Assembly (NCBI RefSeq): GCF_900142465.1 | Contig: NZ_FRAX01000003.1 | Coordinates: 271,846-335,845, forward strand | DNA: 64,000 bases | Source: Fibrobacter sp. UWH6 | Lineage (GTDB): Bacteria > Fibrobacterota > Fibrobacteria > Fibrobacterales > Fibrobacteraceae | Direction: 5' to 3' | Shown: positions 9,206 to 18,306 of the stretch, piece by piece | Layout of the letters: every line of letters begins with the position of its first letter | How positions within the stretch are numbered: the first letter of the stretch is position 1 | The notes under the pieces: model-generated | Told to the model about the DNA's origin: nothing | Database searches by the model: none | The model's input: the letters and a program-made list of their open reading frames with translations, nothing else | Program-made: the position numbers and the translations under genes

Positions 9206-11326
9206 GTGCTTTTTACACTATTAACTATCTTTGTTGCCGTGGCAAGACGAATTCCCAAACTAAACGCACCCGAAGAAGTTCATAACAAGCTCAAACCCGA
9301 GCTGCTGACCGACTTCTGCGAAGTGTACATCCCCATGGCTCCCGATGTCTATACATACGGAGTCCCTGTTGGCGTCACCCTGAAACGCGGTGATGTTGTA
9401 TGGGTTCAGTTCGCCACACGCAAGAAGCCTGCCCTGGCCGTAGTTTCCAAGGTACACCAGCAGCGGCCCTCATTCCAGGTGCGCCCCGCCTACCCTCACC
9501 AATCCGGATTCTCCTTTAACGAACGATACATGGAAAATCTGGAATGGGTCGCCAGGTATTATATAAGCACGCCAATGAAATCGCTATTTGTTTTTTGGCC
9601 TGCCGATTTTGAAAAGTTCCTGGACGCCCTGGCCGCATCGAAAAATTCAGACTTGCCGGCAGACACCCCTAGTGCAACCGTAAAGCCATCCGCAGAATCT
9701 ACCGCCCAGCCGCCGCTGACGTTAGAACAAAATAACGCACTGCAGTCCCTAGTCGCCGATCTTAACGGCACAGGTTTCCGCGGCACCCTCCTTCACGGCG
9801 TTACCGGTTCCGGCAAGACCCGCATTTATCAGGAGTTAGCCCGAGTCGCCCTGAGCCAGGGCAAAAAAGTTTTAATCCTGGTTCCCGAAATCGGTTTGAC
9901 ACCGCAGACTTCCAAACGGTTTGAAGACTTTCTGCAAGTTCCCATCGTGGTTCTGCACTCCGCCCTGTCCGCCCCCAAAAAGCGAGAAGGCTATCTGTCC
10001 ATTATGCGCGGTGATGCAAAAGTAGTCCTTGGTACCCGCAGCGCCATTCTGGCTCCCTTCGACTTTGACCTTGTCATCTTAGACGAAGAACACGATTCTT
10101 CTTTCAAGCAGCAGGACCCTGCCCCACGATATCACACCCGTGAACTAGCATTCCACTTGGCATTCAAGCATGGAGCCCTTGTGGTTTTAGGCAGCGCAAC
10201 TCCTTGCCTTGAAACCTACACAAACGCACAAACCGGAAAGCTAAAGCTGTTGACGCTAAAGGAACGCGCCACCCAGGCACCCATGCCTCACATCGACATC
10301 GTAGACATGGGCAAGAACCGCCAGCAGAAAGGCATCATGCTCTCCCCCGCCCTCCGCGAAGCCCTGACCGAAAACGTGGCCGCCGGAGACCAGGCCATCA
10401 TCCTGATGAACCGCCGCGGTTATTCAAAGGTTCGAGTCTGCACGGAATGTGGAGAAACCCTTTACTGCAAGAACTGCCACATTCCTCTGGTATATCATAA
10501 GCAGTACCGTTCTCTCATGTGCCATTACTGCGCCACCCTCTACCCCGTAAACACCCCCTGCGGCAGCTGCGGAGCAGACACCTACGAATTCGTGGGCGGA
10601 GCCATCGAAATGCTGGAAGAAGAAATCAACGGCTGGGTTCCCGGAGCCAAAGTCATCCGCATGGACCGCGACACCACCCAGAACGTAGGTGCCACCGAAA
10701 AAATTCTGGACCAGTTCCGCAGCGGTGAATTCAACATTTTGCTTGGCACCCAGATGGTTGCCAAGGGCCACGACTTCCCCGGAGTTCGCTTGGTAGGAAT
10801 CGTCGGAGCCGACAGCGGCACAGGCATCCCCGATTTTAGAACAACCGAACGTCTTTACCAATTATTGAGTCAGACGGCAGGTCGAGCCGGCCGAGCCTCC
10901 CGCAAATCCGACGACCCGCAAAGCGACCAAGGCCGAGTCTTCATTCAGACTTTAAAGCCCTCCGAGCCGGTGATGCAATTTGCCATTCACCATGACTTCG
11001 AAGGTTTCGCCTCCATGGAAACTGACGACCGACAAGCCGCCTGCTACCCGCCCTTCTGCAAGCTGGTAGAAATCAGCTGCGGCAGCAAGGACCCAGACCT
11101 TTTACGCCATACGGTGGAACGTCTAGAAAACATCCTCCGCGCCGACAAGAGCTTTATGGTATTAGGCCCCGTAGACGCCTTCGTCCCCATTGTGCAAAAC
11201 GTACACTGGACCAGACTCTACATCAAGACACAGGATCTGGCCCCCGTGCGGAGAATTCTTTCGCCCATCGTCAACTCCCCCAAACCCTGGGTTATGGGAG
11301 TAGATATAAAGGTGGAAATTCAATAG
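9206..11326 (+). CDS. priA: Primosomal protein N' (replication restart helicase PriA)
   Basis: 706 residues from a GTG at 9206; a GTG at 9239 is an equally possible start, since neither has a clear ribosome site and family homology begins near residue 30 (DFCEVYIP). PriA reloads the replisome at stalled forks. Seen: the N-terminal 3'-end-binding domain, Walker A HGVTGSGKTRIY near residue 196, DEEHDSS near 292, helicase motif GSATP, and a zinc-binding segment with four CxxC-type pairs (CTECG, CKNCH, CHYC, CGSCG; about 412-455). The C-terminal helicase lobe contains LLGTQMVAKGHDFP and the QTAGRAGR motif. Length is close to the family norm (~730). Confidence 0.93.
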   Translation: MLFTLLTIFVAVARRIPKLNAPEEVHNKLKPELLTDFCEVYIPMAPDVYTYGVPVGVTLKRGDVVWVQFATRKKPALAVVSKVHQQRPSFQVRPAYPHQSGFSFNERYMENLEWVARYYISTPMKSLFVFWPADFEKFLDALAASKNSDLPADTPSATVKPSAESTAQPPLTLEQNNALQSLVADLNGTGFRGTLLHGVTGSGKTRIYQELARVALSQGKKVLILVPEIGLTPQTSKRFEDFLQVPIVVLHSALSAPKKREGYLSIMRGDAKVVLGTRSAILAPFDFDLVILDEEHDSSFKQQDPAPRYHTRELAFHLAFKHGALVVLGSATPCLETYTNAQTGKLKLLTLKERATQAPMPHIDIVDMGKNRQQKGIMLSPALREALTENVAAGDQAIILMNRRGYSKVRVCTECGETLYCKNCHIPLVYHKQYRSLMCHYCATLYPVNTPCGSCGADTYEFVGGAIEMLEEEINGWVPGAKVIRMDRDTTQNVGATEKILDQFRSGEFNILLGTQMVAKGHDFPGVRLVGIVGADSGTGIPDFRTTERLYQLLSQTAGRAGRASRKSDDPQSDQGRVFIQTLKPSEPVMQFAIHHDFEGFASMETDDRQAACYPPFCKLVEISCGSKDPDLLRHTVERLENILRADKSFMVLGPVDAFVPIVQNVHWTRLYIKTQDLAPVRRILSPIVNSPKPWVMGVDIKVEIQ

Positions 11327-11337
11327 GAAACGCATAC

Positions 11338-11371
11338 AAAAAAAAACGGATGTTCCTTATAGGAGCATCCG
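11338..11371 (-). terminator. Terminator between convergent priA and the PEGA protein gene
   Basis: ACGGATG and CATCCGT form a stem; on the minus strand it is followed by eight Ts, suiting the minus-strand gene ending at 11395. It may also serve priA from the other side, with a weaker T tract. Confidence 0.7.
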
Positions 11372-11394
11372 TTCTTCATTAGAAACGTTTTGAC

Positions 11395-13521
11395 TTAGAA
11401 CACAAAGGTAATCACACCAGCCAAAAGACCTGCACCGGCAACGCCATAGAAAACGTTACGGAGCGTCTGATGATGGTCGATATCATCTACAGCCTTTTTC
11501 TGAGCAGCCTGTTTTTCTTCGTAATTGCTGAACACAGAAGTGTTATAATCGTTAGCAACATCATTAGCCTTTGAGTTCTCATAGATGCCCACACCTACAC
11601 CACCGGCAATAAGAACTGCGGCAGCAATTCGGGTCCATGCGCGCCAAGTCCAGGACTCGCCAGACTGCTGCTGAGTCGAAGGCATATCGCTACCGTAGGC
11701 ATATTCTGCAGTAAGGCCGCGGGTTTTCAATTCACCAGCAAGAATAGAATCGGACTTGGCTTTCCAATTGACAAATTCAGGTTCATTGGCAAATTCATTC
11801 ACAGAGAAAGAACCGTCCACGTCAAAGGGAACTCCGCCACGGCTCAAGTAAAGATTGGACATTGCGATATAGCGGTCGCCAGCCTGAGTCTTCAACGGGA
11901 AATTCAGATATTCCACTTCGGTCTTGAAAGGAGCGGAACGATCAAAGGTTGCAGCCTTGTCAATCGGCATTTTCATCACACCGCTAAACAAGAACGGAGT
12001 TGCGACGTCCAAGGAATCCACCACGGACACGCTGAAGGTTTCAGCTTCAGAATCATAAGAACCAATGGTCACCTGAGCCTTGGGAGCTTCGGCACGAATA
12101 GTCTCCGCCTGAACAGCAACCATGTAGTCGTTCAAGACTTCAATGGCGCGAAGCAGACGTTCACGATACTTGTCACAACGGGAAATCAGTTCACTATACT
12201 GACGGTTTCCTTCTTCTTGCCACTGATCCCTACGGCGAGCGAATTCTTCGGATGATTCGTTGGGCTGCTGGGGAGACAACTTGGGGTAAGTGGCCATAAA
12301 CTTGTTGATCATCTGAGTACGTTCACCATCAGTCTGTCTGATACGATTTTCGATGATAACCACACGAGCCTTATACTCTTCAGACTTTGTGGAATTCTTG
12401 AGCAGAAGTTCAGAAAGTTTGATTTCACCTTCTCTAGAGAAAATGCTCTGTTCTTCAAGAACAACATCAAGTTTCAACTTGGTATTGGCCTTCAATTCAA
12501 CTTCTACAACTCTTGTTTCGTAAGAGGGATAAGAAACGGTCACCGTCAACTTGCCAGGAACAACGCTTTCGAACTTAGCGGGAGCTTCCAAGGACTCACC
12601 CGTAGTAGAGAGAACCACTTGAGCATTTTCGGGGAAGGTACGCACTTCTACATCGGAGTACATACCAGACTGAATTTTTCTGATTTTATCAGCCGCTTCT
12701 TCAAGTTCAGCGATACGCTTTACTGCAACGCGGGAACGTGCTTCAGAAAGTGACTTAACTTCCTTGTCGTAGACAGCTCTGCGTTTTTCAAAATCAGCCA
12801 TCTTTTCAAATTCGCCCTTGGGAGCCAGAGGGGGCAATTGAGCCTTGACATCGGATTCAATCTGCTGTACGAAAATGTGAGCGGCGGTAACGCTGTCCAT
12901 AATCAGCTGCAGTCGGTTGGAATAAATGTTAAAGTCGTCGGTATCCTTGGCGGTCAACTTATCCAGATCCAAAGCAGAACCAGCAGGAGCCACATTAGCC
13001 ACAGGGGTAGGACTCTGCGGAGCCGGTTCTGATGCTACGGGAGCAACCGACGGTACGAAAGTAGCAGGTTGTTCGGCAGCCGGAGCGGAGGCCGGAGCAG
13101 GAGCGGGCTGTGCCACAGGAGCGGGTGCCGGGGCAGGAGCCGGAGCGGGCTGGGCCACAGGGGCGGGTGCCGGGGTAGGAGCCGGAGCGGGCTGTGCCAC
13201 AGGAGCGGGTGCAGGAGCTGGGGCCGGAGCGGGCTGTGCCACAGGAGCGGGTGCCGGGGCAGGGGCCGGAGCGGGCTGGGCCACAGGAGCGGGTGCAGGA
13301 GCTGGGGCCGGAGCGGGCTGTGCCACAGGAGCGGGTGCCGGGGCAGGAGCCGGAGCGGGCTGGGCCACAGGGGCGGGTGCCGGAGCAGGCTTAGGAGCAG
13401 GTTTTGCCGCGGGAGCAGGTTCATCCCAACCAGCGTCGTCCCAACCTACAGAATCCCAATCATCAGCCAAAACAACCGAACTGCAAAGCACTAGCGCTCC
13501 AAAAAGAACTTTTAAATTCAT
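11395..13521 (-). CDS. Exported Pro/Ala-repeat protein with PEGA domain and C-terminal membrane hairpin
   Basis: 708 residues. A signal peptide (about 1-19, ending VVLA) precedes a Trp/Asp-rich stretch (DDWDSVGWDDAGWDEP), a Pro/Ala region with seven 14-residue VAQPAPAPAPAPAP-type units (about 35-145), and a largely helical region. A PEGA-like domain lies at about 290-355 (VRTFPENAQVVLS then VPGKLTVTVSYPSYETRVVEV). Charged helices follow, and then two C-terminal hydrophobic segments (about 630-650 and 688-707). The Pro/Ala rod is the kind that spans periplasm or wall, and PEGA domains are usually surface-exposed. The membrane hairpin, with NSKA after its first TM and QTLR before its second, matches the hairpin of the paralogues at 26584 and 38930. 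Function unknown. Confidence 0.75.
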   Translation of the reverse strand: MNLKVLFGALVLCSSVVLADDWDSVGWDDAGWDEPAPAAKPAPKPAPAPAPVAQPAPAPAPAPAPVAQPAPAPAPAPAPVAQPAPAPAPAPAPVAQPAPAPAPAPAPVAQPAPAPTPAPAPVAQPAPAPAPAPAPVAQPAPAPASAPAAEQPATFVPSVAPVASEPAPQSPTPVANVAPAGSALDLDKLTAKDTDDFNIYSNRLQLIMDSVTAAHIFVQQIESDVKAQLPPLAPKGEFEKMADFEKRRAVYDKEVKSLSEARSRVAVKRIAELEEAADKIRKIQSGMYSDVEVRTFPENAQVVLSTTGESLEAPAKFESVVPGKLTVTVSYPSYETRVVEVELKANTKLKLDVVLEEQSIFSREGEIKLSELLLKNSTKSEEYKARVVIIENRIRQTDGERTQMINKFMATYPKLSPQQPNESSEEFARRRDQWQEEGNRQYSELISRCDKYRERLLRAIEVLNDYMVAVQAETIRAEAPKAQVTIGSYDSEAETFSVSVVDSLDVATPFLFSGVMKMPIDKAATFDRSAPFKTEVEYLNFPLKTQAGDRYIAMSNLYLSRGGVPFDVDGSFSVNEFANEPEFVNWKAKSDSILAGELKTRGLTAEYAYGSDMPSTQQQSGESWTWRAWTRIAAAVLIAGGVGVGIYENSKANDVANDYNTSVFSNYEEKQAAQKKAVDDIDHHQTLRNVFYGVAGAGLLAGVITFVF
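13098..13400 (-). repeat. Seven-copy 42-base in-frame tandem repeat
   Basis: Units of 42 bases, each containing GGGCTG[T/G]GCCACAGG on the plus strand, repeat seven times at about 13108, 13148, 13190, 13232, 13274, 13316 and 13358. They encode the VAQPAPAPAPAPAP units of the enclosing gene. Alternating T/G variants suggest expansion by unequal recombination or slippage; copy number is probably variable between strains. Confidence 0.85.
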
Positions 13522-13640
13522 ATCGCGTCCCTCAAAATCTTATGTAATAGAAAAGATACATTCTATATGATTTATATGCAACAACTCACCACTCAAAAAT
13601 CAACCCTAAAGGGTATGTAGGAAAGCAAGCATAGGGGAAA

Positions 13641-14360
13641 TTAGATGCCAAACTTCTCAAAATTTTCGTAGGTATAATCTCGGGTAAAGGCATTAAAATG
13701 CCACCATTCACTTCCTAGAGGAACCCATCCCGCCTTTTTCATAATAGAACGAAGTTTATTGCGATTGTCTATCTGCTGTTGAGTCAAACGACCACTTTGC
13801 AAAGCTTCAGACTCCCCTACAGAACCCGCACAGCGTTCAAAGGAATCAAAATCAGTCCCCATATCCAGCAAGTTTCCTTCTGCATCCGTAAGACTCAAAT
13901 CCAGAGCAAGTCCGAAATTATGAAGTCCCCCTTTCACCGGAGAAGAAACGTAATGGGAATATGGAGTTCCTCGCACGGTATTCCTCAGGGCAGCCTGAGC
14001 GTAAACAGGTCGAGCGGCATCAAAGATGACCAGCTTGGCTCCCGGGAATTCCTGTTCCATGACATGGATGGTTTTCTTCAGTTTCTCGTAGGCTTCTTTG
14101 CGGACAAAAGCCCGCTGCACGCCGCAATACAAGTCATGTCCCGTTACGTTATCAAAAGTCGCATAGCGTAAATTCATGCGCAAGCCTTTCATACGGGTAA
14201 TTTCCACAAGGCTGGAATCCTGTTCGGCAAAGGCAATCCACTGCTTTACTGCGGAACAGAATCGCAAAGGTTTTTCGGGCTTAGGCGGAACAAAGGCGAC
14301 ATCCGTAGGATTCGCCAATGCCATACCACAAAGGGCCAAAATTACAAGAAGGCGGAACAA
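13641..14360 (-). CDS. Exported D-Ala-D-Ala dipeptidase (VanX/DdpX-like, M15D)
   Basis: 239 residues from a TTG start that gives a clear signal peptide (LLVILALCGMALA); the next ATG would remove most of it. The zinc site is intact: GGLHNFGLALDLSL supplies the HxxxxxxD ligands and EWWHFN supplies the Glu-x-x-His pair near the C-terminus. YATFDNVTGHDLYC near the N-terminus also fits VanX-type enzymes. It should cleave D-Ala-D-Ala or related muropeptides in the periplasm. With no VanH or VanA nearby, peptidoglycan recycling or remodelling is likelier than glycopeptide resistance. It begins six bases after the upstream gene's stop, so it is probably translationally coupled to that barrel protein. 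Confidence 0.82.
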   Translation of the reverse strand: MFRLLVILALCGMALANPTDVAFVPPKPEKPLRFCSAVKQWIAFAEQDSSLVEITRMKGLRMNLRYATFDNVTGHDLYCGVQRAFVRKEAYEKLKKTIHVMEQEFPGAKLVIFDAARPVYAQAALRNTVRGTPYSHYVSSPVKGGLHNFGLALDLSLTDAEGNLLDMGTDFDSFERCAGSVGESEALQSGRLTQQQIDNRNKLRSIMKKAGWVPLGSEWWHFNAFTRDYTYENFEKFGI

Positions 14361-14366
14361 GCTAAA

Positions 14367-16712
14367 CTAGAACTGAACTTCTACACCAAACTGAGGGTAC
14401 AATCCCAAGCCCTTAGCCATAAAGGGAACCAGATCATAACCGTCAGCAGAATTCTTCTTGCGGTCATCACGAGTTACATAAGAACGTTCGCGGTAGTTGT
14501 CGGAACCCAGGAATTCAACATCCAGATTTGCAAAGATGTTATCCAGTTCCAGATAGAACCTGGCCGTACGGAAGAAACTCTTCTTGGGAATCAAATCCAA
14601 ATTGACGCGAAGGTCTGTGCGGAAGAAATCCGTAAACTGGTGATAATCTTTCAGTTCTCGAGTGCCAATGGAATTGGCTGTAGCCGGGGTAATCGAATAG
14701 TAATACAGCGGACGATGCAAGGCTGCATGATGAGTCAAAATTACAGACACGATAGAGTCCTTGCGGGGATAGTAGCGGAAGTGAGAAAGAATATCAAGAC
14801 GGGAATTGGCTTCCCAGGGCAAGCTCCTACCGCCATCCAGTTCATATTCACCGTAGACAGAGCTGATGTTTGTCGCCATGGAGAAATGGTGAGAAGTCTT
14901 TAATTCTGCAGAACCCGAAGCACCGGCTACCCAGGCGAAATCCACCGGAGTCACATCATTATAACGGGCATAGGCCTTAGGCAAGGGCAGCAGCGGATCC
15001 GCATAATAACGACCAAAACCAGAAGCCTGGGCAATGAAGTACTTGGAATTATAACCAAGGCCCAGCTTAGCGGAAACACCCGATTCCAGACGTCCCGTCA
15101 GTTCGCCATCATCAAAGTAAGGTTTCCAGTCGCTGCGGTAGGCGGCATTACCAAAAAGGCGCCAGAAAGCAGTATCGGTCTTAGAAAGATTCTGCTGATA
15201 ATCGAAAGAGGCCGTAGGAGCGGCTTCATGTTCACCCGCATCGGCAACAGCACCCAAAGAAAGAATCTTCTGAGAGTAGTCGCTCTTCCAGTTCAGACGA
15301 CCCGCTCCAGAAAGCACTCCCGTCTGATGATCCTTGGATTGAACACCACCAAATTCAGGATACTTATGTTCAAGAACATGATGTTCATACAGAAGAGCTC
15401 CGCTTAACTTTGATCCATAGATATCACCTTTGAATTTCTTATCCAGGCCACCGCTAAGAGTTGTGTGGGTCTGTTCGTAGCTGTCGATGAAAGCCTTTGC
15501 CATATCCTGGTCGGTACTGCCCGGGCTACGGAAACCAATCGTATCGCGCAAGGTGTCGCCCACATGTTCGCGAACCATACCTGCGTGGAAGCTGGTACCA
15601 AAACGGGATTCATATTCGGCGCCAATGACCAAGTAAGACTGCACACCTTCAATGATATCGATAAAGGCCACAGAATCAATGCGTCTAGAAGTATCCTGGT
15701 GTACGCTATATTCGTCGGAACTATACAAGGTTCGCAGAGCCCAGGTATTTCCTTCGGAATCCGAGCCGTTAAACTGGGCATAAACATCCATGGCGCTCAG
15801 GTCATAGGGGTTCGATTCAGCCACCTTGCAATCCTTGCAATCATCGGTATTCTTACGGAACTCAGAGAAGAACTTTTCTCCCATGTTCTTCAACATGTCT
15901 GCGTCCAGCATTCGGAATGCAAAACGGAAACTATCCCAGAAGAGCCACGGAGCATCCACCACAACTTCTCTCATGGTAATGCCAGCAGTTCCTCTCAAGC
16001 CCCAATCGCCCTTGGTCTGTTCGGGAATGTATTGCACAGAAGTTGCCAGGCCCTGACCGATGGGACCTTCGCCATAGTTGTCATGAATTTCGATACCGCT
16101 CAAGGTATGAGGGTTAATCACAGAAAGGTTACCCGGGAATCCCACATCCAGATGACGCATGTTGGGAATGCGGAGACGACCTAGATGGTAAGCCACATCA
16201 CCGGCACGGGAACCATCATAGTAAAGAGCACTACTAAAATCCTTCTGGCCAGAAATACCAGGCATCTGACTCAAATGTTCCGTAAGGTCGAAACGCATAC
16301 CGGCAGCATCTTCAAGCTTATCCAGATTAATCTTGCGTTCAACTTCCCACTGAACTTTTTCGGCGCTACCGCCAACAATGGTACTTGCACCCAGGCTACG
16401 AACGTTGGTACTCAAGGTAACCACCATATCGAACAGGTCGGCAAAATCCTGAAGTTCCACCACAACGCTATCAAAGCCATCTTTCTTAAAGACGAGGGAT
16501 GCATTACTGGAGCTTACGGTATACTCAAATCGGCCATCTGAATTCGTTTCACCCACGGACTTACCCGACACATAGGTAATAGTCACATCCTTAATGGGCA
16601 AGTCATTTTCGGCTTCAAGAACCACACCCGAAATTAGGGTCGGCGTAGCACCGAATGCTACGACAGCAAAAAATACCACAGACAGAAAAACGATAAGGCG
16701 TCGAATACTCAT
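14367..16712 (-). CDS. TonB-dependent-receptor-like outer membrane protein with CarboxypepD_reg domain
   Basis: 781 residues. Signal peptide about 1-21 (ending VVAFGA), then a carboxypeptidase-regulatory-like beta-sandwich (about 27-105: ISGVVLEAENDLPIKDVTI, DGRFEYTV). A plug-like domain (about 125-240) includes MRFDLTEHLSQMPGI and NPHTLSGIEIHDNYGEGPIG. The rest is a long beta-barrel ending in Phe, as outer membrane proteins do. The architecture matches the SusC/TonB-receptor group of the FCB phyla, but no clear TonB box was found, so energised uptake is uncertain. The adjacent coupled gene is a periplasmic D,D-dipeptidase. Substrate unknown. Confidence 0.78.
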   Translation of the reverse strand: MSIRRLIVFLSVVFFAVVAFGATPTLISGVVLEAENDLPIKDVTITYVSGKSVGETNSDGRFEYTVSSSNASLVFKKDGFDSVVVELQDFADLFDMVVTLSTNVRSLGASTIVGGSAEKVQWEVERKINLDKLEDAAGMRFDLTEHLSQMPGISGQKDFSSALYYDGSRAGDVAYHLGRLRIPNMRHLDVGFPGNLSVINPHTLSGIEIHDNYGEGPIGQGLATSVQYIPEQTKGDWGLRGTAGITMREVVVDAPWLFWDSFRFAFRMLDADMLKNMGEKFFSEFRKNTDDCKDCKVAESNPYDLSAMDVYAQFNGSDSEGNTWALRTLYSSDEYSVHQDTSRRIDSVAFIDIIEGVQSYLVIGAEYESRFGTSFHAGMVREHVGDTLRDTIGFRSPGSTDQDMAKAFIDSYEQTHTTLSGGLDKKFKGDIYGSKLSGALLYEHHVLEHKYPEFGGVQSKDHQTGVLSGAGRLNWKSDYSQKILSLGAVADAGEHEAAPTASFDYQQNLSKTDTAFWRLFGNAAYRSDWKPYFDDGELTGRLESGVSAKLGLGYNSKYFIAQASGFGRYYADPLLPLPKAYARYNDVTPVDFAWVAGASGSAELKTSHHFSMATNISSVYGEYELDGGRSLPWEANSRLDILSHFRYYPRKDSIVSVILTHHAALHRPLYYYSITPATANSIGTRELKDYHQFTDFFRTDLRVNLDLIPKKSFFRTARFYLELDNIFANLDVEFLGSDNYRERSYVTRDDRKKNSADGYDLVPFMAKGLGLYPQFGVEVQF

Positions 16713-16748
16713 ACTAGTTAAATTAGAAATTTTATATTTCGGTATACC

Positions 16749-17507
16749 ATGCTCAAGATTTATTTAGTACAGATGGAAGCGGTTTTAAACGATAAAACCG
16801 CAAACTTCAGGAAAGTCCGTCAACTATTAGACGAATGCAATCCCAGGGACGGCCTTATCATTCTCCCTGAAATGTTCGCCACAGGGTACATTCCCGAAGA
16901 GCCTGCCAAATATGCAGAAGACTTCGGCCATGCAGATGCAGGACTCACCGCCAACTTCTTGAGCACACTGGCCGACGAAACTGGATGTGCAGTCCTTGGC
17001 GCTGGAATTTCTACAGTTCCCAATAAAGGTCAGAACGCCCCCCTGATGCAAAACCATTCCAGCCTTTATCTGCCCGGTCGCAAAGAGGAAGCCGCCTGCT
17101 ATAACAAGCGAAAGCCCTTCTTCCCCGAAGTGGATTTCATCCCTGGCGATTCCGTTAGCTTATTCAAAATAAACCAGTGGAATGTCGCCGCCGCCATCTG
17201 CTACGACCTGCGTTTTCCGGAACTGTTCCGCGACGCCGTAAAAGCCGGGGCAAGACTCATTACCATTCAGGCAGCCTGGCCCGTCATTCGCAAGGAACAC
17301 TGGATCACCCTGCTGAAAGCCCGCGCCATCGAAAATCAGGTTTATGTAGCCGCCGCAAACCAATACGGAAATTCCATGATTATCTCCCCCACCGGCGAGG
17401 TTATCGCCCAGGGAGAAATGGGAGAAAAAGTGATCCAGGGGACCATTTTATCGGCTCCGCAAGAGGAATACCGCAAGGCATTTCCCGTCCTGAAAGGAAT
17501 AGTCTAA
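16749..17507 (+). CDS. Nitrilase-superfamily carbon-nitrogen hydrolase (omega-amidase-like)
   Basis: 252 residues, full length. The catalytic triad of the family is present: Glu in LPEMFATGY (about residue 42), Lys in YNKRKPF (about 120), and Cys in AAICYDLRFPELFR (about 155). The spacing and the CYDLRFPELFR block resemble YafV/NIT2-type omega-amidases, which hydrolyse alpha-ketoglutaramate or ketosuccinamate in the methionine salvage and glutamine transaminase routes; this substrate is inferred. It starts 37 bases from the divergent barrel gene, so the two share a promoter interval. Confidence 0.85.
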   Translation: MLKIYLVQMEAVLNDKTANFRKVRQLLDECNPRDGLIILPEMFATGYIPEEPAKYAEDFGHADAGLTANFLSTLADETGCAVLGAGISTVPNKGQNAPLMQNHSSLYLPGRKEEAACYNKRKPFFPEVDFIPGDSVSLFKINQWNVAAAICYDLRFPELFRDAVKAGARLITIQAAWPVIRKEHWITLLKARAIENQVYVAAANQYGNSMIISPTGEVIAQGEMGEKVIQGTILSAPQEEYRKAFPVLKGIV

Positions 17508-17701
17508 ATTGGAATGATTTAAATCACAATATCAAAACAACGTCATTTTCGGCAACTCATTGAGTATCAACAACTTACAGAATCTTTTGAAAAATTTTTC
17601 TTTGAAAATGTGATGTAGATGACAGCCAAATGTCAAAAATTAATTGTATCTTTCTTCATGTAAAACGGATATCAACGTCAAAAAAGAGAGAGAGGTGCAT
17701 C

Positions 17702-17833
17702 ATGTCAAACGAAAATAAGTTGCAGTATGTCAAGGCGTTGATTAAAGCAGGAGTTACCCGCGAACTGGTCCTCAAGATTACCTCGATTTCTGGCTACCAG
17801 TATTCTCAAATTCGCCGCGAACTCGCCGCCTAA
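17702..17833 (+). CDS. Small hypothetical protein, 43 residues
   Basis: The ATG at 17702 follows a purine-rich AGAGAGAGGTG and gives a 43-residue product, MSNENKLQYVK... ending IRRELAA. It is amphipathic, with a central GVTRELVLKITSISGYQYSQIRR stretch that could be a helix-turn-helix. An upstream in-frame start at 17630 would add unlikely sequence. Codon use looks genuine. A 194-base gap lies upstream. I do not recognise the family; a small DNA-binding or regulatory protein is possible. Confidence 0.6.
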   Translation: MSNENKLQYVKALIKAGVTRELVLKITSISGYQYSQIRRELAA

Positions 17834-17860
17834 AAAGCCAAGGCAATTTAGCTTCAAAAA

Positions 17861-18226
17861 ATGAAAATAATCCTTGTTATACCCGCGCAGCCTGCCACCC
17901 TAAATCAGGAACGGCAGGCTGTGCTTTTATCATGCTTTCGCGACGGATCCCTGCTTTTAGAAGGCAAGGACGGAAAGAAACCAGCCCAGTTCTATATGTC
18001 TATCAAGGACAATTTTCCCTGGAGCGAATTTCTGAAGAAGATGATGGTGGCCTGGCAGTTGAGCGACTACTCAGGCGTTCCCAACGAGTTTAAGCCACTG
18101 AAGAGAATTCCTCAGTTTGTTTTAGACGAAATATTGAACGAGACTCAGGAAAATCAGCTGAAAGTTCTTGCCGCCCTAAGGCAGCAAGGTTACTTCGGGA
18201 CGCTCCCGCAACGCAAGGACAAGTAG
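17861..18226 (+). CDS. Hypothetical protein, 121 residues
   Basis: Begins 27 bases after the 43-residue gene, likely in one transcript, though no good ribosome site precedes the ATG. The product starts MKIILVIPAQPATLNQERQ, is mixed alpha/beta with no signal peptide or membrane segment, and ends in a charged helix (LKVLAALRQQGYFG). I do not recognise a family. The pairing with the small upstream protein suggests a shared role. Confidence 0.55.
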   Translation: MKIILVIPAQPATLNQERQAVLLSCFRDGSLLLEGKDGKKPAQFYMSIKDNFPWSEFLKKMMVAWQLSDYSGVPNEFKPLKRIPQFVLDEILNETQENQLKVLAALRQQGYFGTLPQRKDK

Positions 18227-18231
18227 GGAGT

Positions 18232-18300
18232 CCCTGAGACCCGAGGCACAGAGACCCTGAGACCCTGAAATAAATTCAGGGTGACGTTCTGGGTGACGTT
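18232..18300. repeat. Dispersed palindromic repeat tail
   Basis: Contains CCCTGAAATAAATTCAGGG (7-base stem, 5-base loop) and twice GTGACGTT, with repeated 'gagaccc' units around it. This is the type of short dispersed repeat seen in intergenic spaces of many genomes and resembles the VILS-reading repeats listed elsewhere in this window. It lies between convergent genes and may also act as a terminator. Confidence 0.5.
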
Positions 18301-18306
18301 TGGATT

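Noticed and set aside
13098..13400. 42-base repeats as a possible CRISPR array
   Set aside because: Units are continuous, without unique spacers, and encode a Pro/Ala repeat in frame.
13641..14360. Glycopeptide-resistance vanX
   Set aside because: No vanA, vanH or vanRS near; the protein has its own signal peptide and sits with an outer membrane barrel gene, so a cell-wall recycling role is likelier.
17630..17701. N-terminal extension of the 43-residue protein
   Set aside because: The extended part is Lys/Arg-rich with no ribosome site, whereas the ATG at 17702 has a strong one.
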